From Rugalucina vietnamica (taxonomy: Eukaryota; Mollusca; Bivalvia; Lucinida; Lucinidae), in NCBI GenBank assembly GCA_964017185.1, contig OZ024872.1, positions 58,707,817 to 58,771,816 on the forward strand: a stretch of DNA of 64,000 nucleotides. The letters run 5' to 3'. Under the pieces are notes generated by a model that was given only the letters and a program-made list of their open reading frames with translations, had not been told where the DNA came from and did no database searches. Within the stretch, counting starts at the first letter, position 1. Each line of letters begins with the position of its first letter. Shown piece after piece: positions 1 through 10,952 of the stretch. Position numbers and translations under genes: made by a program.

Positions 1-640
1 CCTATCGTTGCAGTGACTACAGTAGCCTGTGTAGTCAAGGTAATCTATCGTTACCATGAAACCTGACTACAACAGCAAGTCTTGTTAAAGTAACCTACCT
101 TTGCAGGGAAACCTGGCTACAGTAGCCAATGTACTTAAGGTAACCTACATTTGCAGTGAACCCTGACTACAGCAGTCAGTGTAGTTAAGGAAACCTATCG
201 TTGCAGTGACTACAGTAGCCTGTGTAGTCAAGGTAATCTATCGTTACAATGAAACCTGACTACAACAGCAAGTCTTGTTAAGGTAACCTATCGTTGCAAT
301 GGAACTTGTCCACTGCACTTATGGTAACCTTCCTGGCTACAACAGACAGTGTAGGTAAGGTAATCTATAATTTAACAGTGACTACAGCCGCCTGTGTAGT
401 CAACATAACCTATCATTGCAATGGAACTTGTCCACTGCGCTTATGGTAACTTTTCGTCACAGTGAAACCTGACTACAGCAGGCAGTGCCTATCGTTACAG
501 ACAAACCAGACAAAAACAGCCGGTGTAGTTAAGGTAACCTACAGTGAAACCTGACTACAGTAGGCAGTGCCTATTGTTGCAGACAAACCAGACAACAGCC
601 GGTGTAATTAAGGTATTAAACCTACCGTTGCAGAGAAAAG
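1..640. repeat. Degenerate ~50-bp tandem repeat
   Basis: Units of about 50 bp run from the left edge and share the words GTAACCTATCGTTGCAGTG and CTGACTACAGCAG. A larger period is also visible: the segment at 1-115 recurs nearly unchanged at 194-310, about 193 bp apart. Units become more diverged to the right and the array fades by about 640. No reading frame is kept. The array probably continues left of the window. Confidence 0.85.
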
Positions 641-1113
641 TGACTATATCAGCAAGCGTGGTTTAGGTTTTATATCCTATGCAGTGAAAGGTTTCTTTCT
701 TTCTTTTTCATTGCAAGGATAGGTTACCTAATTGGGCGAAATAACATTTTATGCTGTTCATAAAATGTGTTTTTACATTGTATAACATGATTTTGAGTGG
801 TATTACATATCAAGTTAGTATTGCTTCCTTGTTTTAGAAGGTTTTGGTGACCTGTTGAAGAGCCGGTCTACGATATCTTGTAAACTTCTGTTAACCATTG
901 TGCAATTTATAAATAATTAATGATCCATCGGTGTCTTTGGTTCATTAAGGTAACATAATCATCAAATATTCATTATTGTATGAATGGAATGAATTACATG
1001 CACAAATGTATAGTGTCCACAAACTGTTTATGTAGTTTAACGAACAAATCCATGTCGTGCCGACCAATAACACTATTACTACTTTTCTTTGCCAGAATAA
1101 ACCAGTAGTATCT
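641..1113. other. AT-rich spacer, no feature recognised
   Basis: No coding potential, tRNA-like block or clear inverted repeat was seen between the 50-bp array and the 484-bp tandem duplication. Confidence 0.5.
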
Positions 1114-2082
1114 ACTTGCAACATCCTTGCCGAGTACGTCGTTGCTGGGTACGGTTTAATATCATTGCCCAGTACGGTAAAAGCTATTTTAAGCTAATTA
1201 TAAATAGAATCGTTAAAAAGCTATTTATAAATAAAATCGTTTAGATATATTGACAGTGTAACTTACATAATGAGTACCTTTGATGGTCCAATTTTACATG
1301 TATATAGATTTTTTATTTTTGTTTTCATTTAATTACGTTCAAGTTTAAAATTCATTGTCAAGAAGATTAAATATTATTGTATTCTGCAGACTCTTAAACC
1401 CACTTGTATAAAGTAAAACTTAAAATTGAAGGGTATATATATTTTATTTTATTTTTTTTTTTTTTGGCCGACAAGAGATAGTCTAGCAGATATGCATTTT
1501 TATACAGTCGTGATAGTGAGTTTGGCGTTTTTGTGGATTAACGCCCCAGTCAACGATGTTTCAGTCACTGTCATGTCTAGCAAGAGCTCAAGTTTTTACT
1601 TGCAACATCCTTGCCGAGTACGTCGTTGCTGGGTACGGTTTAATATCATTGCCCAGTACGGTAAAAGCTATTTTAAGCTAATTATAAATAGAATCGTTAA
1701 AAAGCTATTTATAAATAAAATCGTTTAGATATATTGACAGTGAAACTTACATAATGAGTACCTTTGATGGTCCAATTTTACATGTATATAGATTTTTTAT
1801 TTTTGTTTTCATTTAATTACGTTCAAGTTTAAAATTCATTGTCAAGAAGATTAAATATTATTGTATTCTGCAGACTCTTAAACCCACTTGTATAAAGTAA
1901 AACTTAAAATTGAAGGGTATATATATTTTATTTTATTTTTTTTTTTTTTGGCCGACAAGAGATAGTCTAGCAGATATGCATTTTTATACAGTCGTGACAG
2001 TGAGTTTGGCGTTTTTGTGGATTAACGCCCCAGTCAACGATGTTTCAGTCACTGTCATGTCTAGCAAGAGCTCAAGTTTTTA
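1114..2082. repeat. Two-copy 484-bp tandem duplication
   Basis: The block at 1114-1597 is repeated at 1598-2082 with very few differences, for example a TGTAAC/TGAAAC change near 1259/1743. Each copy has a poly-T run and the words GAGTACGTCGTTGCTGGG and TATTTATAAATAAAATCG. A diverged, inverted relative of the start of the unit is at 27500-27630, so the unit belongs to a dispersed family. The frame at 1426-1728 lies in this repeat and is low complexity, so I do not treat it as a gene. Confidence 0.9.
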
Positions 2083-2099
2083 ACAGTGTTAAAGATTCA

Positions 2100-2215
2100 A
2101 CGTGTTTTGTGATAGGCCTCATACCTGCTATCCATTTGGGTTCTCACCCAAAGACCTTTTCGTTCTGAGTCCGATCATCGACCGATAGGCGACCGCGCTA
2201 CCCTGAACGAACAAT
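2100..2215 (-). repeat. tRNA-like SINE relic
   Basis: On the minus strand the words GGTAGCGCGGTCGCCTA and GGGTGAGAACCC resemble an eroded tRNA-derived SINE head. No full cloverleaf can be drawn by eye. Confidence 0.35.
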
Positions 2216-2279
2216 TTAAATAAAATGTTTTTCCAACATGCAAAATTTAATGATTAAAGATTTGGGTGCCCATTAAGTG

Positions 2280-2323
2280 TTTTGTTTGTTTGTTTGTTTG
2301 TTTGTTTGTTTGTTTGTTTGTTT
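2280..2323 (+). repeat. (TTTG)n microsatellite
   Basis: About eleven uninterrupted TTTG units at the tail side of the adjoining minus-strand SINE. The frame at 2282-2485 begins inside it and is an artefact. Confidence 0.95.
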
Positions 2324-2334
2324 GTATCAAGGGT

Positions 2335-2516
2335 TAACGAGGGAGTCAACAAATTTTCAATCATGTCGGCAAAGCGGCAATGTTCCATGTGTATAAGACA
2401 GTTATGGGCCAATGTGTCTTGCTCAATGACACAACACGGCAGCCCAAGTGGGGATCGAACACAGGCCCTCTCGATTTGGAGTTAGTTGGTCTACCGCTAG
2501 GCCGTGCTTGGGATTG
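2335..2516 (-). mobile_element. tRNA-derived SINE, family 1
   Basis: Read on the minus strand, a tRNA-like head (box A-like CCTAGCGGTAGACC, box B-like GTTCGATCCCC) is followed by TTGAGCAAGACAC and a 3' part containing CCGACATGATTGAAAAT. The same order recurs at 24945-25150 (+), 42560-42770 (-) and 45262-45450 (-). Pol III promoter boxes and dispersed copies identify it as a SINE, not a tRNA gene. Confidence 0.75.
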
Positions 2517-2548
2517 CCGTTTATCCTGAGTGACGTGGAGTCTAATTC

Positions 2549-3216
2549 TAAAGCCATGTTCATGTGCAACATTTGAACTCGGGTGTATTTTTGCACATTG
2601 GATGTAAATTTGAACCCCGGGTGTATGGTATGTCATGAAAACTACACCCTGCAAAACTACACTCTGGTGCAAATTTTCTCCTACTTTCCAGGTGGAGCAA
2701 ATTGAATTGCAGCCGGGTGTATTTTTGCACCCGTGTGTATTGTGTGTATATGAACGCAAAACGCTTAATCGTTACACATTTTTGTTTGTTTGAATTGATA
2801 CTTTACGTCCCAGACAATAGCTTAGGTCATATCTGGAGATTGTATCCACTTTATGGGCCTTTCACTCAAAGTTAGGATGTCATGACATCCAAAAATGCTA
2901 AAGATATAACCACACAGCTTAGCCAATAAGGCTTATAGGTATGACCAGTTTGACTTGAAACCATTTTTCTTGGGCAGGCTCAAGCCGCAGCGGTTTACCA
3001 GTAGTCAGATTACCAGTCAGTAGCGAACATGCTTTGCCTGAGGCACAAACAGCCCATCTACATCAAATGACCTCTGCTAATAAGGAGCATTTTAGTCAAA
3101 ATTTAATGTCAAAACCAGGCGAATATGAACATGATCTCGCTGCATATGGCCGCTACACAAGCGGATGAAAAATTACACCCGGTTGCAAATATAGCATATG
3201 AACACGGCTTTAGATT
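2549..3216. mobile_element. ~670-bp element with ~45-bp imperfect TIRs
   Basis: The left end (AAAGCCATGTTCATGTG at 2551, then CGGGTGTATTTTTGC) and the right end (ATGAACACGGCTTT, ending near 3212) are imperfect inverted repeats over about 45 bp. No transposase frame is present, so it is a non-autonomous DNA element. Its interior at 2775-3060 belongs to the scattered family at 24340, 28680, 29940 and 53840, so it may be composite. Confidence 0.6.
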
Positions 3217-3429
3217 GTAATTTAGTACTGCAGATCTATTGAACAGCGAAAGACAACGTGTTTGTCCTAAACACCGCGATTTTCATTGTTGGCATATAGT
3301 ATGCCATATAGGCTATCTGAAGAGCCTAAAGTAGCATAAACACCCATTTTCACTGCTCTTAAAGGATCTAAGTTTTATATTTATATTCTACAATGGAGAA
3401 CTATCAGTGGTTTAAGGGTGATGTCGTAA

Positions 3430-6400
3430 CAATGTCCCCAGTAGACATATACAGTGTCATTCTCTTCAGCATCGTCCCCAGTAGGGATCTACAACACCAT
3501 TCCCTACCATTCCGTCCCCAGTAGAGATCTATCGTCCCATTCCCTAACACAACGTCCCCAGTAGAGATCTACAGCGACATACCCTACCACACCGTCCCCA
3601 GTAAGGACCCACAGCGCCATAACCTACCACACCATCCCCAGTAGAGATCCACAGCACCATATTCTACTGGACCGTCCCCAGTAGAGATCTACAGTACGGT
3701 ATTCTACCACACCGTCTCCAGTAGAGATATACAGCGCCATACCCTACCACACCGTCTCCAGTAGAGATCTAAAGCGACATACCCTACCACACCGTCCCCA
3801 GTAGAGATCTACAGCACCATGTTCTACTGGACCGTCCCCAGTAGAGATCTACAGTACGGTATTCTACCACACCGTCTCCAGTAGAGATATACAACGCCAT
3901 ATCCTACAACACCGTCCCCAGTAGAGATATAATGTGTCAGTCTCTTCAGCATCGTCCCCAGTAGGGATCAACAACACCACACCCTACCATTCCGTCCCCA
4001 GTAGAGATCTATCGCCCCATTTCCTACTACAACGTCCCCAGTAGAGATCTAAAGCGACATACCCTACCACACCGTCCTCAGTAGAGATCTAAAGCACCAC
4101 ATTCTACTGGACCGTCCCCAGTAGATATCTACAGTCGGGTATTCTACCACACCGTCCCCAGTAAAGATATACAGCGCCATATCCTACCACTCCGTCCCCA
4201 GTAGAGATATGCAGTGTCATTCTCTTCAGCATTGTCCCCAGTAGGGATCTACAGCACCATACCCCACCATTGCGTCTCCAGTAGAGATATTTCGCCCCGT
4301 TCCCTACCACAACGTCCCCAGTAGAGATCTACATTGGGGTAGTCTACCACACCGTCTCTAGTAGAGACATACAGCGCCAAACCCTACCACAGCGTCCCCA
4401 GTAGGGATTAACAGTGTCATTCTCTTCATCATCGTCCCCAGTAGGGATCAACAACACCATACCCTTCCATTCCGTCCCCAGTAGAGATCTATTGCCCCAT
4501 TTCCTACCACAACATCCCCAGTAGAGATCTACAGCGACATACCCTACCACACCGTCCCCAGTAGAGATCTACAGCACCATATTCTACTGGACCGTCCCCA
4601 GTAGAGATCTACAATGCGGGGTACTGTACCACACCGTCTCCAGTAGCGCCATACCCTACCACTTCGTCCCCAGTAGAGATATACAGTGTCATTCTCTTCA
4701 GCATCGTCCCCTGTAGGGATCTACAACACCATACCCCACCATTGCGTCCTCAGTAGAGATCTATTGCCCAATTCCCTAGCACAACGTCCCCAGTAGAGAT
4801 CTACATTGCGGTAGTCTACCACACCGTCTCCAGTAGAGACATACAGCACCATACCCTACAACACCGTCCCCAGTAGAGATTAACAGTGTCATTCTCTTCA
4901 TCATCGTCCCCAGTAGGGATCAACAACACCATACCCTTCAATTCCGTCCCCAGTAGAGATCTATCGCCCTATTTCCTACCACAACGTCCCCAGGAGAGAT
5001 CTACAGCACCATATTCTACTGGACCGTCCCCAGTAGAGATCTACAATGCGGTAGTGTACCACACCGTCTCCAGTAGAGATATACAGCGCCATACCCTACC
5101 ACTCCGTCTCCAGAAGAGATAGACAGTGTTATTCTCTTCAGCATCGTCCCCAGTAGGGATCTACAACACCATACCCTACCATTCCGTCCCCAGTAGAGAT
5201 CTATCGCCACATTCCCTACCACAACGTCCCCAGTAGAGATCTACAGCGACATACCTTCCACACCGTCCCAAGTAAAGATCCACTGCGCCATAACCTTCCA
5301 CAACATCCCCAGTAAAGATCCACAGCGCAATAACCTACCACACCGTCCCCAGTAGAGATCTACAGCACCATATTCTACTGGACCGCCCCCAGTAGAGATC
5401 TACAGTACGGTTTACTACCACACCGTCTCCAGTAGAGATATACAACGCCATATCCTACCACACCATCCCCAATAGAGATATACTGTGTCATTCTCTTCAG
5501 CATCGTCCCCAGAAGGGATCAACAACAACATACCCTACCATTCCGTCCCCAGTAGAGATCTATCGCCCCATTTCCTACCACAACGTCCCCAGTAGAGATC
5601 TAAAGCGACATACTCTACCACACCGTCCCCAGTAGAGATCTACAGCACCATATTCTACTGGACCGTTCCCAGTAGAGATCTACAGTACGGTATTCTACCA
5701 CACCGTCTCCAGTAGAGATATACAGTACCATATCCTACCACACCGTCCTCAGTAGAGATATGCAGTGTCATTCTCTTCAGCATCGTCCCCAGTAGGGATC
5801 TACAACACCATACCCCACCATTGCGTCCTCAGTAGAGATCTATTGCCCCATTCCCTACCAAAACGTCCCCAGTAGAGATCTACATTGCGGTAGTCTACCA
5901 CACCGTCTCCAGTAGAGACATACTGCGCCATAACCTACCACACCGTCCCCAGTAGAGATTGACAGTGTCATTCTCTTCATCATCGTCCCCAGTAGGGATC
6001 AACAACACCATACCCTTCAATTCCGTCCCCAGTAGAGATCTATCGCCCCATGTCCTACCACAACGTCTCCAGGAGAGATCTACAGCGACATACCCTACCA
6101 AACAGTCCCCAGTAGAGATCTACAGCACCATATTCTACTGGACCGTCCCCAATAGAGATCTACAATGCGGTAGTGTACCACACCGTCTCCAGAGATATTC
6201 AGCGCCATACCCTACCACTCCGTCCCCAGTAGCGATATACAGTGTCATTTTCTTCAGCATCGTCCCCAGTAGGGATCTACAACACAATACCCTACCATTT
6301 CGTCCCCAGTAGAGATCTATCGCCCCATTCCCTACCACAACGTCCCCAGTAGAGATCTACAGCGACATACCCTACCACACCGTCCCCAGTAAAGATCAAC

Positions 6401-6840
6401 AGCGCCATAACCTACCACACCGCCCCCAGTAGAGATCTACAGCACCGTATTTTACTGGACCGTCCCCAGTAGAGACCTACAGTACGGTTTACTACCACAC
6501 CGTCTCCAGTAGAGATATACAACGCCATATCCTACCACACCGTCCCCAGTAGAGATATACTGTGTCATTCTCTTCAGCATCGTCCCCAGTAGGGATCAAC
6601 AACACAATACCCTACCACAACGTCCCCAGTAGAGATCTATCGCCCCATTTCCTACCACAACGTCCCCAGATCTAAGGCGACATACCCTACCACACCGTCC
6701 CCAGTATAATCTACAGCACCATATTCTACTGGACCGTCCCAAGTAGAGATCTACAGTATGGTATTCTACCACACCGTCTCCAGTAGAGATATACAGCGTC
6801 ATATCCTACCACACCGTCCCCAGTAGAGATATGCAGTGTC
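3430..6840 (+). repeat. 40-bp satellite array, plus orientation, block 1
   Basis: A 40-bp unit (core CCGTCCCCAGTAGAGATCT, then ACAGCGCCATACCCTACC) repeats head to tail with few indels; GTCCCCAG recurs at 3434, 3474, 3514 and 3554. Many units keep an AGATCT site. Units form higher-order blocks: the string around CATTCTCTTCAGC with the ATTGCGGTAGTC unit recurs near 4691 and 5770, about 1.08 kb or 27 units apart. Because 40 is not a multiple of three, frames in the array are short and artefactual. Confidence 0.97.
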
Positions 6841-7409
6841 CACCGGGGTCCAACTGATTTTTTTCTTTTGCTCCGGAGCTAGTGAGTTATTCGGCGCCCA
6901 GGGATCTCCATCGTCGGGCAACTTGCTTAATCAGTGAGTCCTGGTTTTTGATTCATCAGGATGTTTATCATGATTTATTTGTTTGTTCTTGATGATTCAT
7001 TGACTAGTTAGAGATTTACCACGAGGACCGAAGAACTAACTAAATGTTATGAACCACTGCAGTAGCTGAGGGTGAGGTTATGGCCATGTAAAATCGGATT
7101 TAAACCCGCCAGTAACTTTGTGTTACTGATCGTTCCAAGTCGATACTTCTGTGGTGGTTCTTTTTGTTTTGTGTCTTGTTTTTGAAATATTTTTGTGCTG
7201 TTGGCGCCTTATGTATGTTTTCATATTTTTAGTTAAGTTAAGGTAACTGAGTGGCCACCTATTGGGAAAATAGCTGCTCATTCGGCTTATGAAATGTTTT
7301 CATGGTATAAGTACCTGATTGTTAGTTTGGTTTTTTCCCACCCTGGTTTTTGGAGTGGGAATCTTTTTCTGATTGCGCCTTTTCCTGCTCTTTGCCTACT
7401 TGTACATTT
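6841..7409 (+). mobile_element. 569-bp dispersed element (GFWSGN family) inserted in the satellite
   Basis: Non-satellite DNA interrupts one unit. The left satellite ends GCAGTGTC and the right resumes with ATTCTCTTC, sharing at most the dinucleotide TC. The insert is closely related to 49655-50225 and to fragments at 19127, 45565, 50345, 52758, 53330 and 60030. Its 3' part reads GGAGTGGGAATC then CTTTGCCTACTTGTAC and gives the recurring spurious peptide GFWSGNLF. No coding capacity; superfamily not determined. Confidence 0.85.
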
Positions 7410-10400
7410 TCATTCTCTTCAGCATCGTCCCCAGTAGGGATCTACAACACCATACCCCACAATTGCGTCCCCAGTAGAGATCTATTGCCCCATTCCCTAC
7501 CACAACGTCTCCAGTAATGATCTACATTGCGGTAGTCTACCACACCGTCTCCAGTAGAGAAATACAGCGCCATACCCTACCACACCGTCCCCAGTAGAGA
7601 TTAACAGTGTCATTCTCTTCATCATCGTCCCCAGTAGGGATCAATAACACCATACCCTTCCCTTCCGTCCACAGTAGAGATCTATCGCCCCATTTCCTAC
7701 CACACCGTCCCCAGGAGAGATCTACAGCGACATGCCCTACCACACCGTCCCCAGTAGAGATCTACAGCACCATATTCTACTGGACCGTCCCAAGTAGAGA
7801 TCTACAATGCAGTAGTGTACCACACCGTCTCCAGTCGAGATATACAGCGCCATACCCTACCACTCCGTCCCCAGAAAGATAATACAGTGTCATTCTCTTC
7901 AGCATCGTCCCCAGTAGGGATCTACAACACCATACCCTACCATTTCGTCCCAAGTAGAGATCTTTCGCCCCATTCCCTACCACAACGTCCCCAGTAGAGA
8001 TCTACAGCGACATACCCTACCACACCGTCCCCAGTAAAGATCAACAGCGCCATAACCTACCACACCGTCCCAAGTAGATATCTACGGCACCATATTTTAC
8101 TGGACCGTCCCCAGTAGATATCTACAGTGCGGTTTCTACTACACCGTATCCAGTAGAGATATACAACGCCATATCCTTCAACACCGCTCCAGTAGAGATA
8201 TACTGTGTCATTCTCTTCAGCATCGTCCCCAGTAGGGATCAACAACACCATGCCCTACCATTCCATCCCCAGTAGAGATCTATCGCCCAATTTCCTACCA
8301 CAACGTCCTCAGTAGAGATCTAAAGCGACATACCCTACCATTCCGTTCCCAGTAGAGATCAACAGCACCATATTCTATTGGACCGTCCACAGTAGAGATC
8401 TACAGTTCGGTATTCTACCACACCGTCTCCAGTAGAGATATACAGCGCCAAACCCTACCACAGCGTCCCCAGTAGAGATATGCAGTTTTATTCTCTTCAG
8501 CATCGTCTCCAGTAGGGTTCTACAACACCATACCCCACCACTGCGTCCGCAGTAGAGATCTATTGCCCCATTCCCCAACCACAACGTCCCCAGTTGAGAT
8601 CTGCATTGCGGTAGTCTACCACACCGTCTCCAGTCATACATACAGCGCCATAACCTACCATTCCGTCCTCAGTAGAGATATACAGTGTCATTCTCTTCAG
8701 CATCGTCCCCTGTAGAGATCTACAACACCATACCCTACCATTCCGTCCCCTGTAGAGATTTCGCCCTATTCTCTACCACAACGCCCCCAGTAGAGATATA
8801 CAGCGACATACCCTACCACACCGTCCCCAGTAGAGATATACAAAGCCATAACCTACCACACCGTCTCCAGTAGAGATCTACAGCACCATATTCTTCTGGA
8901 CCGACCTCAGTAGAGATCTACAGTGCGGTAGTCTATCACACCCTCCCCAGTAGAGATATACAGCGCCATACGCTACCACTCCGTCCCTTGTAGAGATGTA
9001 CTGTGTCATTCTCTCCGTCATCGTCCCAAGTAGGGATCTACAGCACCATATCCTACCATTCCGTCCCCAGTAGAGATCTATCGTCCCATTCCCTACCACA
9101 ACGTCCCCAGTAGAGATATACAGCTACATACCCTACCACACCGTCCCCAGTAAAGATTTACAGCGCCATACCGTACCACACCGTCCCCAGAAGAGATCTA
9201 CATAATCTACCACACCGTCCCTAGTAAATATCTATCGACCCATTCCCTATCACAACGTCCCCAGTAGAGATCTACAGCGACATACCCTACCACACCGTCC
9301 CAAGTAGAAATCTATCGCCCCATTCCCTACCACAACGTCCCAAGTAGAGATCTACAGCAACATACCCTATCACACAGTCCTAAGTAGACATGTAAAGCGA
9401 ACTACTCTACCAATACGTCCCCAGTAGAGATTTTCAGCGACATACCCTACCACACCGTCCTCAGTAGAGATGTACAACACTATACTCTACTGGATACTCT
9501 ACTCTATACCCAGTAGAATTCTACAGTGCGGTAGTTCACCGCACCGTCTCCAGTAGAGATATACAGCGCCATACCCTACCACTCCGTCCCCAGTAGGGAT
9601 ATACAGTGTCATTCTCTTCAGCATCGTTCCCCAGTAGGGATCTACAACACCATACCCCACCATTCCCTCTCCAGTAGAGATCTATCGCCCCTGTCCCTAC
9701 CACAACGTCCCCAGTAGAGATCTACAGCACCTTAATCTACCACACCGTCCCCAGTAGCGATAAATGGAACCATTTCTACCATAACGTCCCCAGTAGAGAT
9801 CTGCAGCGACATACCCTACCACACCGTCCCCAGTAAAGATCTACAGCGCCATAACCTACCACAGCGTACCAAGTAGAGATTTACAGCACCATAATCTACC
9901 ACACCGTCCCCAGTAGAGATATATCGACCCATACCCTACCACGACGTCCCAAGAAGAGATCAACAGAGACATACCCTACCACACCGTCCCCAGTAAAAAA
10001 TAATATCGTTCAATTTCCTACCACAACGTCCCCAGTGAAGATCTACAGCTACATTCCCTATCTCACCGTCCCAAGTAAACATCTGAAGCGAACTACTCCA
10101 CCAATACGTCCCCAGTAGAGATATACAGCGATATACCCTACCACACCGTCCCCAGTAAAGATCTACAGCGCCATAACCTACCACAGCGTCCCCAGTAGAG
10201 ATTTACAGCACCATAATCTACCACAACGTCCCAAGTAGAGATCTACATAGACATACCCTACCACACCGTCCCCAGTAAAGATCTATCGTTCAATTCCCTA
10301 CCGCAACGTCCCTAGTGGAGATCTTAAGCTACATTCCCTATCACACCGTCCCCAGTAAACATCTTTAGCGAACTACTCCACCAATACGTCCCCAAGAGAG

Positions 10401-10952
10401 ATCTACAGCGACATACCATACCACACCGTCCCCAGTAGAGATTTACAGCACCATACTCTACTGGGGCGTCCCCAGTAGAGATCTACTGTACAGTGCGGTA
10501 GTCTACCACACCGTCTCCAGTAGAGATATATAGCGCCATTCCCTACCACTCCGTCCCAAGTAGAGATATACAGTGTCATTCTCTTTAGCATCGTCCCCAG
10601 TAGGGATCTACAACACCATACCCTATCATTCCGTCTCAAGTAGAGATCTACAGCACATTAATCAACCACACCGTCCCCAGTAGAGATATATCGACCCATT
10701 CCCTACCACAACTTCCCCAGTAGAGATCTACAGCTACATACCCTATCACACAGTCCCAAGTAGACATCTAAAACGAACTACTCTAACAATACGTCCCCAG
10801 TAGATATCACCAGCGACATACCCTACCACACCGTCCCCAGTAGAGATCTACATAACCATTATCTACTGGACCATACCCAGTAGAGATCTACAATGCGGTA
10901 GTCTACCACACCGTCACCAGTAGAGATATACAGCGCCATACCCTACCACTCC
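7410..10952 (+). repeat. 40-bp satellite array, plus orientation, block 2
   Basis: The satellite continues in the same orientation. A block near 7410-7600 matches those near 4691 and 5770 once the 569-bp insertion is subtracted (about 1.08 kb). From about 9200 rightward, units with GAACTACTC and CCAATACGTCC appear that are rare further left, suggesting a separate local amplification. The array ends at the 3' end of the inserted LINE. Confidence 0.97.

Noticed and set aside
1426..1728. 100-codon frame with hydrophobic N-terminus
   Set aside because: It starts in a poly-T run inside a 484-bp tandem duplicate and is not conserved in the second copy.
4104..10639. Many 68-90-codon frames on both strands sharing YLYWGRCGRVW and SLLGT-type peptides
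   Set aside because: They are readings of the 40-bp satellite; 40 bp is not divisible by three, so each frame cycles every 120 bp and soon meets a stop. No conserved protein is implied.
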